DNA from: JBCBKU01 sp038521345
GTDB lineage: Bacteria; Pseudomonadota; Alphaproteobacteria; Rhodobacterales; Rhodobacteraceae
NCBI GenBank assembly: GCA_038521345.1
Contig: JBCBKU010000006.1
Location: forward strand, 76,057-140,056
DNA: 64,000 nucleotides
Direction: 5' to 3'
The first letter of the stretch is position 1. Each line of letters starts with the position of its first letter. The notes beneath the pieces were generated by a model. That model saw only the letters and a list, made by a program, of their open reading frames with translations. It was not told where the DNA came from and made no database searches. Of the stretch, positions 9,806-17,631 are shown in pieces. The position numbers were made by a program, and so were the translations under genes.

Positions 9806-9954
9806 TGCCGCCCCGGCAACCCTCTGTTAACGCTTACGTTGGTCATCCTTACTTGTCCGTTAATGTGGCACGAAACGCGCTGCAGGTCGCGAACAAAGTA
9901 ACCAAATGGTTAATGCAGGCCAGGTCGGGGGAGCTTCTGGGACAGACACGATCG

Positions 9955-10833
9955 ATGACGGGCTTTGCCGTGCAGGACGGGTCCTTTGACATGTGGCGGT
10001 GGAGCTGGGAAATCCGCAGCGTCAACGGGCGTGGGCTGGATATCCGGGCGCGCGTCCCGGACTGGCTGGATGGATTGGAAGCGGCGGTAAGAACTGCGGT
10101 CAAGGCCGCTGTGGCGCGCGGGAACGTCACTGTCAGTCTGCGGCTGAGCCGGGACGATGCAACGCAGGAGGGGGCATTCATGGCTCCGGGTCTTGGTCCT
10201 GCCTTGACCCTCGTTGCCGAGGCCGAGGCCGCCGCAACCGCCCGTGGCCTGACACTGCGTCCGTCTTCGGCCGCCGAGATTCTTGGTCTTCGTGGCGTCA
10301 TGGACGCCGCGCGCCCCGAAGAGAATGCCGGTCCGCTGACCAAGGCTGTCCTGGCCGCACTACCAGAAGTGATCGAGGCCTTTAACGCAGCGCGCGCCGG
10401 CGAGGGCGCCGCGCTCCACACCCTGTTGACCGAGCATGTCGGCCGGATCGATGCCTTGGCGAAGAAGGCGCGTGGCCTCGCAGAGACGCGGCACGCCGCA
10501 CAGGCCGAAGCCCTTGCCGCGGCCCTAAAACGGGTCACCGATGTCACGGATGCCGTGGAACCCGAACGGCTGGCCCAGGAACTTGCCCTGATTGCCGTCA
10601 AATCCGATGTCACCGAAGAACTCGACCGGCTCGCCGCGCACGTGGACACCGCCCGGGATCATCTTGCGGGATCTGACCCGAAAGGCCGGAAACTGGATTT
10701 CCTTGTTCAGGAATTGAACCGCGAGGCCAACACGCTTTGTTCCAAATCGCAGTCGACTGACCTGACGGCGCTTGGCCTTGACCTTAAACATGTGATCGAC
10801 CAGATGCGCGAGCAGGTCCAGAACGTGGAATAG
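9955..10833 (+). CDS. YicC family protein (RNA-degradation-associated)
   Basis: The protein has the YicC start MTGFAV, an SVNGRGLDIRARVPD region, and the C-terminal block KGRKLDFLVQELNREANTLCSKS that defines the family. E. coli YicC is linked to sRNA and RNase regulation. The 292-residue length matches the family. I chose the ATG at 9955; an in-frame ATG at 9913 would add 14 residues including RS before MTGFA, which some relatives have, so the start is uncertain. It is the first gene of a tight operon, 3 bases ahead of gmk, an association seen widely in bacteria. Confidence 0.9.
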   Translation: MTGFAVQDGSFDMWRWSWEIRSVNGRGLDIRARVPDWLDGLEAAVRTAVKAAVARGNVTVSLRLSRDDATQEGAFMAPGLGPALTLVAEAEAAATARGLTLRPSSAAEILGLRGVMDAARPEENAGPLTKAVLAALPEVIEAFNAARAGEGAALHTLLTEHVGRIDALAKKARGLAETRHAAQAEALAAALKRVTDVTDAVEPERLAQELALIAVKSDVTEELDRLAAHVDTARDHLAGSDPKGRKLDFLVQELNREANTLCSKSQSTDLTALGLDLKHVIDQMREQVQNVE

Positions 10834-10836
10834 TCG

Positions 10837-11475
10837 ATGGCGCGGCGAGGCCTTCTTATCATCCTGTCCTCACCTTCGGGCGCGGGAAAGTCGACGCTGG
10901 CGCGCAGGCTGCGTGAATGGGACCCCTCGATCCGGTTCTCGGTGTCTGCGACGACGCGGCCTGCGCGACCGGGTGAAACGGACGGCGCAGACTACCATTT
11001 CGTCTCCGAGGCCGAATTCAAGCGCATGGTGCGGGACGCGGAGATGCTGGAACATGCCCATGTCTTCGGAAACTTCTATGGCTCGCCCAGCGCTCCGGTC
11101 GAAGAGGCGATCGAGGCCGGATGCGACGTGCTGTTCGACATCGACTGGCAGGGCGCACAGCAGATCGCGAACTCAAAGCTTCAGGAACATGTTCTGTCGG
11201 TCTTTCTTCTTCCGCCCTCCATCGCCGAGTTGCGCAACCGCCTGGTCCGGCGCGGGCAGGATGCCGACGAAGTCATTGCCCGCCGGATGCAAAAGAGCTG
11301 GGACGAAATCAGCCACTGGGACAGTTATCATTACGTGCTGGTCAATGACGACCTGGATGAAACAGAAGTGCGGTTGAAGACGATCGTCACGGCCGAGCGG
11401 CTGAGGCGCAGCCAGCAGCCGGGACTTCTGGATCAGGTCCGCGCACTGCAGATGGAATTCGGAGATCAATCATGA
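10837..11475 (+). CDS. gmk: Guanylate kinase
   Basis: This enzyme phosphorylates GMP to GDP with ATP. The 212-residue protein has the P-loop SSPSGAGKST (residues 11-20), the GMP-binding stretch SVSATTRPARPGETDGADYHF and the lid region LRNRLVRRGQDADEVIARRM. It lies between yicC (3-base gap) and the gamma carbonic anhydrase gene, with which its stop overlaps in an ATGA, so translation of the cluster is coupled. Confidence 0.96.
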   Translation: MARRGLLIILSSPSGAGKSTLARRLREWDPSIRFSVSATTRPARPGETDGADYHFVSEAEFKRMVRDAEMLEHAHVFGNFYGSPSAPVEEAIEAGCDVLFDIDWQGAQQIANSKLQEHVLSVFLLPPSIAELRNRLVRRGQDADEVIARRMQKSWDEISHWDSYHYVLVNDDLDETEVRLKTIVTAERLRRSQQPGLLDQVRALQMEFGDQS

Positions 11476-12014
11476 CGCTTTTCGCCCTTGACGGTGTCGC
11501 GCCAAAACTGCCGGACGACGGCGATGTCTGGGTGGCTCCGGATGCCAATGTGATCGGCGCAGTGACCCTAGGTTCGGGTGTCGGGATCTGGTTCTCGGCG
11601 ACTCTGCGCGGCGACACCGAGCCGATCGTTGTTGGGGACGGCAGCAACGTTCAGGAAAACGCCGTCCTCCACACCGATGCAGGCTTTCCCCTGTTCATCG
11701 GCCACGACTGCACGATCGGGCACAAGGCGATGCTGCACGGCTGCACCATCGGGGATGAGACCCTGATCGGAATGGGGGCCACGATCCTGAATGGTGCCCG
11801 GATCGGTCGGAACTGCCTCATCGGTGCCTGCGCACTTGTGACCGAGGGCAAAGAGATCCCGGACGGCAGCCTCGTAATGGGTGCACCGGGGAAGGTCGTG
11901 CGGAACCTCGACGAGGCGGCTATCGACGGTTTGCGGGCATCGGCGCGGCACTATCAGGCGAATATGAGACGGTTCCTGTCCGGTTTGTCGCCGATCACGG
12001 GATCGGGTTCATGA
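11472..12014 (+). CDS. Gamma-class carbonic anhydrase family protein
   Basis: A left-handed beta-helix protein of hexapeptide repeats. The three His positions that bind zinc in gamma carbonic anhydrases are all present: His67 in NAVLHTD, and His84 and His89 in TIGHKAMLHG. Relatives (YrdA/PaaY/CaiE type) are often of uncertain activity, so carbonic anhydrase activity is inferred. The start overlaps the gmk stop and the end overlaps the next start, both as ATGA. Confidence 0.85.
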   Translation: MTLFALDGVAPKLPDDGDVWVAPDANVIGAVTLGSGVGIWFSATLRGDTEPIVVGDGSNVQENAVLHTDAGFPLFIGHDCTIGHKAMLHGCTIGDETLIGMGATILNGARIGRNCLIGACALVTEGKEIPDGSLVMGAPGKVVRNLDEAAIDGLRASARHYQANMRRFLSGLSPITGSGS

Positions 12015-13192
12015 CGGGATCAGCCGGAGGCAGAAGGCGAGATTGGCCCGAAAGTGCCAGCAGGCCGCTTGTGACCCCCCTGCAAGCGTCCGTTGTATAT
12101 GCTTCGCCAGATCCCGACACGCTTGACGCGCAATACGCAGGGGACCGTCCGGGCTACACCTACGCCCGCGAGGGCCACCCGAATGCCGATGTTCTCGCGC
12201 GCCGTATCGATGCAATGGAGGGCGCCACAGGTGGCTTCATGACCGGATCGGGCATGGCTGCGGTGTCGGCGGCGGTGATGGGCCTTGTCTCGGCGGGCGA
12301 TCACGTGCTGGGGGGCAACCAGCTTTACGGTCGGTCTCTGCGGTTGATGGCCGAGGATCTTCCCCGGCTGGGCGTCGCGACCTCTGTCGCCGATCCGACG
12401 GATGTCGCGGCAATGGCCGCGGCGCTTCGCCCTGAAACGCGGATCATCCTGATCGAGATCGTCTCGAACCCGACCATCCGCGTGGCCGACCTGACCGGTA
12501 TCGCTGCGCTTGCCAATGACCGTGGCATCCTTCTGGCGGTGGACAACACGTTCACCACGCCGGCCGCCATACGTCCGTTCGAACACGGGGCGGATATTGT
12601 GATCCATTCGGTCACCAAGCTGCTGGCTGGGCATTCCGACGCCACGCTCGGATATGTCTCGGCACGCGATGCGCAGGTCACTGAGCGCATGCGTTCGTTT
12701 TCCGAGACGCTCGGCCTGACGGCCAGCCCGTTCGATTGCTGGCTGGCCGAACGTGGGCTTCTGAGTTTCGATCTTCGTTATGCCCGCGCCGAGGCCAATG
12801 CCCGGACGCTTGCCGATGCGCTCGCGGAAACCGACGGGGTCAGCCGGGTGCTTTATCCGACGCGGCACGATCACCCAGACCACAATCTGGCAGCCGCACT
12901 GCTTGAAGGACGCGGATCGCACATGGTGAGCTTCGAGATCGCAGGAGGGCGGGCTGCGGCGAATGCGCTAGTGCGCGCAACGGATCCGGTGGCCTTCGCC
13001 CCGACCCTGGGCGATATCGGCACGACCCTTTCGCATCCCGCGTCGTCCTCGCATCGCAAACTTAGCGACATTGACCGCGCCGCGATCGGGATCACCGAAG
13101 GGTTCTTCCGGGTATCGGTGGGCTGTGAGGATCCCGATGTTCTGATCGACCGGTTCCGCGCGGGTGTCGCTGCGGCGGTTGCCGCAGGCTGA
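12011..13192 (+). CDS. PLP-dependent trans-sulfuration enzyme (cystathionine gamma-synthase/lyase or beta-lyase family)
   Basis: The fold-type I enzyme of the Cys/Met metabolism family acts on cystathionine or homoserine esters. Motifs are YTYAREGHPNADVLARRI, FMTGSGMAAVSA, VDNTFTTP and the PLP lysine in SVTKLLAGHSD; the C-terminus has TLGDIGTTLSHPASSSH. At 393 residues it is full length. Which member of the family it is cannot be decided from sequence alone. It is the last gene of the yicC-gmk operon, starting inside the previous stop (ATGA). Confidence 0.85.
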   Translation: MTGSAGGRRRDWPESASRPLVTPLQASVVYASPDPDTLDAQYAGDRPGYTYAREGHPNADVLARRIDAMEGATGGFMTGSGMAAVSAAVMGLVSAGDHVLGGNQLYGRSLRLMAEDLPRLGVATSVADPTDVAAMAAALRPETRIILIEIVSNPTIRVADLTGIAALANDRGILLAVDNTFTTPAAIRPFEHGADIVIHSVTKLLAGHSDATLGYVSARDAQVTERMRSFSETLGLTASPFDCWLAERGLLSFDLRYARAEANARTLADALAETDGVSRVLYPTRHDHPDHNLAAALLEGRGSHMVSFEIAGGRAAANALVRATDPVAFAPTLGDIGTTLSHPASSSHRKLSDIDRAAIGITEGFFRVSVGCEDPDVLIDRFRAGVAAAVAAG

Positions 13193-13201
13193 CATCCGAG
13201 T

Positions 13202-13612
13202 CTAGTTCGGCCTGTCGAGCGTCCCGTCGGGCAGGTTGACGATATCGAAGTCCAAATCGGGGCAAAGCGAGTTGAGTTCCCGACGCACGATATCGGGACT
13301 GGGGATCGAACCGGCGATGGCCCTGTACTGACCGGCAAAGCCAAGCGACGACAGAACCGATGCGAGATCGATGCAATCGAACGTGTCGGTCAACAAAGGC
13401 GAAATCACCATCATCGGCTGAACGGTTTCCAGAAAGACATCAGAGATCTCGTGGAACTCGACAAACGCGATGTGCGCGTTCACGGGGCGTTGACCGTTTG
13501 CCTGCTCCCAGCGTGAGACGTCACCAACCGCAAGAATGTCGATACTCCGACCAACATCGCCGTCGGCGACCGCGTCTTCATCCCAATTCAAAATCGTCTT
13601 CATCACTGTCAT
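13202..13612 (-). CDS. Unrecognised protein with a receiver-like C-terminal half
   Basis: I do not recognise a named family. The ATG at 13612 is preceded by a good GGAGG ribosome binding site, giving 136 residues. After an acidic N-terminus (NWDEDAVADGD) residues 45-125 alternate beta and alpha segments (PMMVISPLLTDTFDCIDLA, then FAGQYRAIAGSIPSPDIVRREL) in a pattern like a response-regulator receiver, but without the canonical acidic pocket, the phosphorylated Asp and the Lys. It is divergent from phoR. A non-phosphorylated signalling or adaptor role is only a guess. Confidence 0.6.
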   Translation of the reverse strand: MTVMKTILNWDEDAVADGDVGRSIDILAVGDVSRWEQANGQRPVNAHIAFVEFHEISDVFLETVQPMMVISPLLTDTFDCIDLASVLSSLGFAGQYRAIAGSIPSPDIVRRELNSLCPDLDFDIVNLPDGTLDRPN

Positions 13613-13828
13613 CGTTTGACCTCCACAAGGTCTGACAAGCGAAGCAACGCTTGGCTCAAATACAGGGCTCGTCACCCTGCCTTATTGTTAAAGAACAACA
13701 AATGAATTTCAATTCCCCTTTTCATGGAAAGTCTGTGTCTTGACTCGCCCTGTGGACGAGTGCGTTCGGCCCTTGTTTCCAAGCGGGGTTGCGGTTGGGA
13801 TGCCGCCACGGCATCACGGGAAGGTGCC

Positions 13829-14869
13829 ATGCAACCGTCGCCGATCACTCAACTAATTGACGCAATTCCTCTTCCGGCCATTTTCATCAATCCGGATGAG
13901 CGAATCGTACATTTGAATTCGCCGGCAGGAACCCTGTTCGGGGCAGCGAGCGCTGGCCGTCACTACATCACTGCCTTGCGCCAGCCGACATTGCTGGACT
14001 GGATCGAGCGCGTTCTGACCGGGACCCTTGCCGCGGCCGAGACCCAGTACCTCGGCAACGAGGCGGGCCGCGACACCACCTATGTAGTCAAGATCCGGGC
14101 CGTCATTGTGGGCGAGGTTCGCCATGTGCTGGTCACGTTCGAGGATGTCACGGCCCTTCAGGAGATCGGTCAGCTGCGCCGCGATTTCGTGGCCAATGTC
14201 AGCCATGAGCTGAAGACACCCCTGACAGCACTTCTGGGGTTCATCGAGACCCTGCGTTCATCTGCGCGCGACGACCCGGAGGCGCGAGAACGGTTTCTCG
14301 AGATCATGCAGGGGGAGGCAAGCCGAATGAACCGGCTGGTCCGGGATCTTCTGTCGCTGAGCCGGGTCGAGGCCGATGAGCGGATGCGGCCCATGGATAT
14401 TGTCGATGTCGCCGAGCTTTGCCGCACGGCCGTCGCATCGCTGACGCCCATTGCGCGCGAGTTTGGTGCGACGCTGGAACTCGATGATCACGGTCCCGTC
14501 GAGGTGCCGGGTGACGAAGACCAATTGCGTCAGGTGATTTCAAACCTCGTCGAGAACTCGATCAAGTACGCGGGTGGTTCACCAACCATTCGGATCACCA
14601 TTGCCGAGAATGAGAATGATCCGACCATCAGGGGCAGGGCGGTCGCCATTACTGTCGAGGATGACGGGGAGGGCCTCGACCCGGTCCACATCCCGCGACT
14701 TACCGAGCGCTTCTACCGCATCGACACCCATCGTTCGCGCGAGATGGGCGGGACCGGACTTGGGCTCGCCATCGTCAAGCACATCGTCAACCGGCATCGG
14801 GGTCGTTTGCGGATCGAAAGCACGCCGGGCGAAGGGAGCCGGTTCTCGGTTATTCTGTCGAAAAGCTGA
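13829..14869 (+). CDS. phoR: Phosphate regulon sensor histidine kinase PhoR, without membrane anchor
   Basis: This kinase phosphorylates PhoB when phosphate is scarce. The ATG at 13829 follows a GGGAAGG site and gives 346 residues. A PAS domain begins almost at once (AIPLPAIFINPDERIVHLN, residues 12-110). It is followed by the H-box FVANVSHELKTPLTALLGF with His126, the N-box LVENSIKYAG and GTGLGLAIVKH. No transmembrane helix is visible, even in the upstream frame, unlike E. coli PhoR. It precedes pstSCAB-phoU-phoB, which supports the identification. Confidence 0.9.
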   Translation: MQPSPITQLIDAIPLPAIFINPDERIVHLNSPAGTLFGAASAGRHYITALRQPTLLDWIERVLTGTLAAAETQYLGNEAGRDTTYVVKIRAVIVGEVRHVLVTFEDVTALQEIGQLRRDFVANVSHELKTPLTALLGFIETLRSSARDDPEARERFLEIMQGEASRMNRLVRDLLSLSRVEADERMRPMDIVDVAELCRTAVASLTPIAREFGATLELDDHGPVEVPGDEDQLRQVISNLVENSIKYAGGSPTIRITIAENENDPTIRGRAVAITVEDDGEGLDPVHIPRLTERFYRIDTHRSREMGGTGLGLAIVKHIVNRHRGRLRIESTPGEGSRFSVILSKS

Positions 14870-14911
14870 CGCCGCGTAAGTTTTTTCGACAAATTTCAGT
14901 TTGGGCCGAGC

Positions 14912-14940
14912 GCGTCATGAAACTGTTACATGTCTGTCAC
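14912..14940 (+). promoter_or_regulatory. Pho box (PhoB binding site) before pstS
   Basis: Three direct repeats with 11-base periodicity: GCGTCAT (14912-14918), CTGTTAC (14923-14929) and CTGTCAC (14934-14940). The last two, with their 4-base spacer, match the known PhoB consensus of two CTGTCAT-like 7-mers. The site is about 80 bases before the pstS start, which fits phosphate-starvation induction of the pst operon by the PhoB encoded at its far end. Confidence 0.85.
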
Positions 14941-15018
14941 AGAAGCATCGCGCCGGCTGCCTACGAGGGCCCCCCGAGGCCGCGCAGATCGGCCCGTGAC
15001 AGAATCAGGAGCTTCCAT

Positions 15019-16059
15019 ATGTCTTTCGTGAAACTGACCGCCTCGACCCTGGCGATCGCTGCCGTTTCGGCCACCACCGCGATGGCCCGCGACAACGTGC
15101 AGGTCGCCGGTTCGTCGACCGTTCTTCCCTACGCCGCAATCGTCGCCGAGGCATTCGGTGAGAACACCGATTTCCCGACCCCGGTTGTTGAATCGGGCGG
15201 TTCTTCGGCTGGCCTGAAGCGCTTCTGCGAAGGCGTCGGCGTCAACACCATCGACGTTGCAAACGCTTCGCGCAAAATCCGTGACAAAGAAATTGCTGCC
15301 TGCGCCGACGCTGGTGTCACCGACATCATCGAAGTTCGCATCGGCTACGACGGCATCGTCTTTGCTTCGGACATCAACGGCAACTCGTTCGAGTTCACGC
15401 CGGAAGACTGGTACCTCGCCATGGCCGCTGAACTGCCGGTCGACGGTGCAATGGTTGCCAACCAGAACACTTCGTGGTCGACGATCCGCTCGGGCTTCCC
15501 GCAGCAGCCGATCCAGGCCTTCGTCCCGGGCACCAAGCACGGCACCCGTGAAGTGTTCGAAGAGAAGGTGATCCTCGCTGGTTGCGAATCGTCGGGCGCC
15601 TACGACGCCATCCTCGCCATCAAGGGCGGCGACGAAGATGCAGCTGAAGATGCATGCATGGCCATCCGCACCGACGGCCTCGCAGTCGACATCGACGGCG
15701 ACTACACCGAAACGCTTGCTCGTATCGACTCGAACAAGGACGGCATCGGCGTCTTCGGCCTCGCCTTCTACGAGAACAACACCGACAAGCTTCAGGTTGC
15801 GACCATGTCGGGCGTCGTTCCGTCGACCGCATCGATCGCTTCGGGTGAGTACCCCGTTTCGCGTCCGCTGTACTTCTACATCAAGAAGGCCCACATCGGC
15901 GTGATCCCTGGCCTCAAGGAGTACGGCCAGTTCTTCGTGTCCGACGAAATCGCCGGCCCGCAGGGCCCGCTGGCCCAGTACGGCCTCGTTTCGGACCCGG
16001 AACTCGACGAAGTTCAGGCCACTGTCGCCAACGAAGAGACCATGAACTCGGCCATGTAA
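15019..16059 (+). CDS. pstS: Phosphate ABC transporter, periplasmic phosphate-binding protein PstS
   Basis: PstS captures inorganic phosphate in the periplasm and passes it to PstCA. The ATG at 15019 is preceded by CAGGAGC and starts a signal peptide cleaved after ATTAMA. The mature protein shows VAGSSTVLPYA, ESGGSSAGLKRFC and TKHGTREVFEE phosphate-contact regions. At 346 residues it is of the usual size. Its preferred codons (many TCG, GTC, GAC) differ a little from the neighbours, as expected for a highly expressed gene. A strong hairpin follows its stop and a Pho box precedes it. Confidence 0.95.
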   Translation: MSFVKLTASTLAIAAVSATTAMARDNVQVAGSSTVLPYAAIVAEAFGENTDFPTPVVESGGSSAGLKRFCEGVGVNTIDVANASRKIRDKEIAACADAGVTDIIEVRIGYDGIVFASDINGNSFEFTPEDWYLAMAAELPVDGAMVANQNTSWSTIRSGFPQQPIQAFVPGTKHGTREVFEEKVILAGCESSGAYDAILAIKGGDEDAAEDACMAIRTDGLAVDIDGDYTETLARIDSNKDGIGVFGLAFYENNTDKLQVATMSGVVPSTASIASGEYPVSRPLYFYIKKAHIGVIPGLKEYGQFFVSDEIAGPQGPLAQYGLVSDPELDEVQATVANEETMNSAM

Positions 16060-16070
16060 GGCCCGGTTTC

Positions 16071-16118
16071 GGAGGGCGGCCCGTGCCGCCCTCCGGCTTT
16101 CGGCAGGCATATTGCCTG
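16071..16118 (+). other. Intercistronic hairpins between pstS and pstC
   Basis: A perfect 10-base-pair stem, GGAGGGCGGC (16071-16080) with GCCGCCCTCC (16085-16094) and a CCGT loop, starts 11 bases after the pstS stop. It is followed by a 6-base-pair hairpin, CAGGCA-TAT-TGCCTG (16104-16118). There is no good T-run, so full termination is unlikely. Partial termination or 3' protection of the pstS message is the likely role, giving more PstS than membrane subunits. Confidence 0.7.
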
Positions 16119-16149
16119 TCCAACAAATTTCTTCAGGCGGGGGGCCCTG

Positions 16150-17631
16150 ATGCCAATCCTCTGGATTGTAATAATCGTTCTGGCACTTGCGGCTTTGGGC
16201 TACGTGCTTGGACGCCAGCGTGCGATGACATCAGCCGGCGGCGACGCCCGCGGCCTGCATTCTCTGCCGAGCTATTACGGTACGAACGTTGCATTGATGG
16301 CGATCGTTCCTGCCTTCGGTCTGTTGATCGCTTGGCTTCTGCTTCAGCCGATTTACATCGAAAACCGCGTAAGCTCGCTGATCCCTGAAGAGGCGATCGC
16401 CGAAGGCTCGAGCCGCGGTCTCGTGATGAGCGATGTGCGCCGGGTGGCGGACGGGCTTGACCTTGCTGTCAGCGAAGGTGTGCTCGAACCCGAAGCGGCG
16501 GATAGCATCCGTACGGAATTCACCGACGTCCGCCAACGGCTCGGTGAAGTTGGCGTCGCACTTGGCGCCAATGTCCGGCCCGAGGTTCTGCGCGCGGCGC
16601 AACGGTACCGGTCGATGGCCTCGACGGGCAGTCTCTGGATGACGATCTTGGTGATCGGCATCGCCGTCGCCGGTTTTGCGGGTGCCTATGGCGTGACCAA
16701 CAAGGATTTCCGCGCGCGAAACATCGTTGAACTTGGCGTTCTCACGTTGCTGATCCTTGCCGCGTCAATCGCCATCCTGACGACGCTTGGCATCGTTCTT
16801 TCGATGTTGTTCGAGACCTTCAACTTCTTCGAACAATATCCCTGGCAGAGTTTCTTCTTCGGTCTTGAATGGGCGCCGGATTTCCGGGGCAATTCAAGCC
16901 TGTCGATCATCCCGCTGCTCTGGGGCACGCTCTACATCTCGCTGATCGCGCTTCTGGTGGCGGTGCCGATCGGGCTGTTCGCCGCGATCTACATGTCGGA
17001 ATATGCAGGCCCGCGAGTGCGCGCCGTCGCCAAGCCACTGATCGAGATCCTCGCTGGGATCCCGACTATCGTGTACGGCCTTTTCGCGCTCATAACGGTC
17101 GGGCCGCTGCTGCGGGACTACTTCGCGCTGCCAATGGGGCTTGGTGAATCCTCGTCCTCGGTCATGACTGCGGGTCTGGTCATGGGAATCATGCTCATCC
17201 CGTTCGTTTCGTCGCTTTCGGACGACATTATCAACGCCGTTCCGCAGGCGATGCGCGATGGGTCGTTCGGGCTCGGAGCGACGCATTCCGAGACCATACG
17301 GCAGGTGGTTATTCCGGCCGCGCTGCCCGGCATCGTCGGCGCCATCCTTCTGGCCGCATCGCGTGCCATCGGCGAGACGATGATCGTGGTGCTCGGGGCA
17401 GGGGCCGCAGCCGCACAGTTCAATCGCGGGCTTGGTGAATTGGTGAACCCGTTCGAGGCGATGACGACAGTGACCGTGAAGATCGTCAGCCAGTTGACCG
17501 GCGACACCGACTTCGCCGCGCCGGAAACGCTGGTGGCGTTTGCCCTTGGCCTTACTCTCTTTGTCATCACGCTGGGACTGAACGTTCTGGCACTCTACAT
17601 CGTTCGCAAATACCGGGAGCAGTACGAATGA
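16150..17631 (+). CDS. pstC: Phosphate ABC transporter permease PstC (long form)
   Basis: PstC forms the membrane channel with PstA. The last 290 residues are the classical permease domain (LWGTLYISLIALLVAVPIGLF; EILAGIPTIVYGLFA; AASRAIGETMIVVLGAGA). The N-terminal 200 residues add two further membrane segments around a non-membrane stretch (RVSSLIPEEAIAEGSSRG to PEVLRAAQRY), making the protein about 170 residues longer than E. coli PstC. The end overlaps the pstA start in an ATGA. Confidence 0.93.
   Translation: MPILWIVIIVLALAALGYVLGRQRAMTSAGGDARGLHSLPSYYGTNVALMAIVPAFGLLIAWLLLQPIYIENRVSSLIPEEAIAEGSSRGLVMSDVRRVADGLDLAVSEGVLEPEAADSIRTEFTDVRQRLGEVGVALGANVRPEVLRAAQRYRSMASTGSLWMTILVIGIAVAGFAGAYGVTNKDFRARNIVELGVLTLLILAASIAILTTLGIVLSMLFETFNFFEQYPWQSFFFGLEWAPDFRGNSSLSIIPLLWGTLYISLIALLVAVPIGLFAAIYMSEYAGPRVRAVAKPLIEILAGIPTIVYGLFALITVGPLLRDYFALPMGLGESSSSVMTAGLVMGIMLIPFVSSLSDDIINAVPQAMRDGSFGLGATHSETIRQVVIPAALPGIVGAILLAASRAIGETMIVVLGAGAAAAQFNRGLGELVNPFEAMTTVTVKIVSQLTGDTDFAAPETLVAFALGLTLFVITLGLNVLALYIVRKYREQYE

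Noticed and set aside
14926..16110. A 394-codon minus-strand frame over pstS
   Set aside because: It mirrors pstS codon bias and has no family similarity that I can see.
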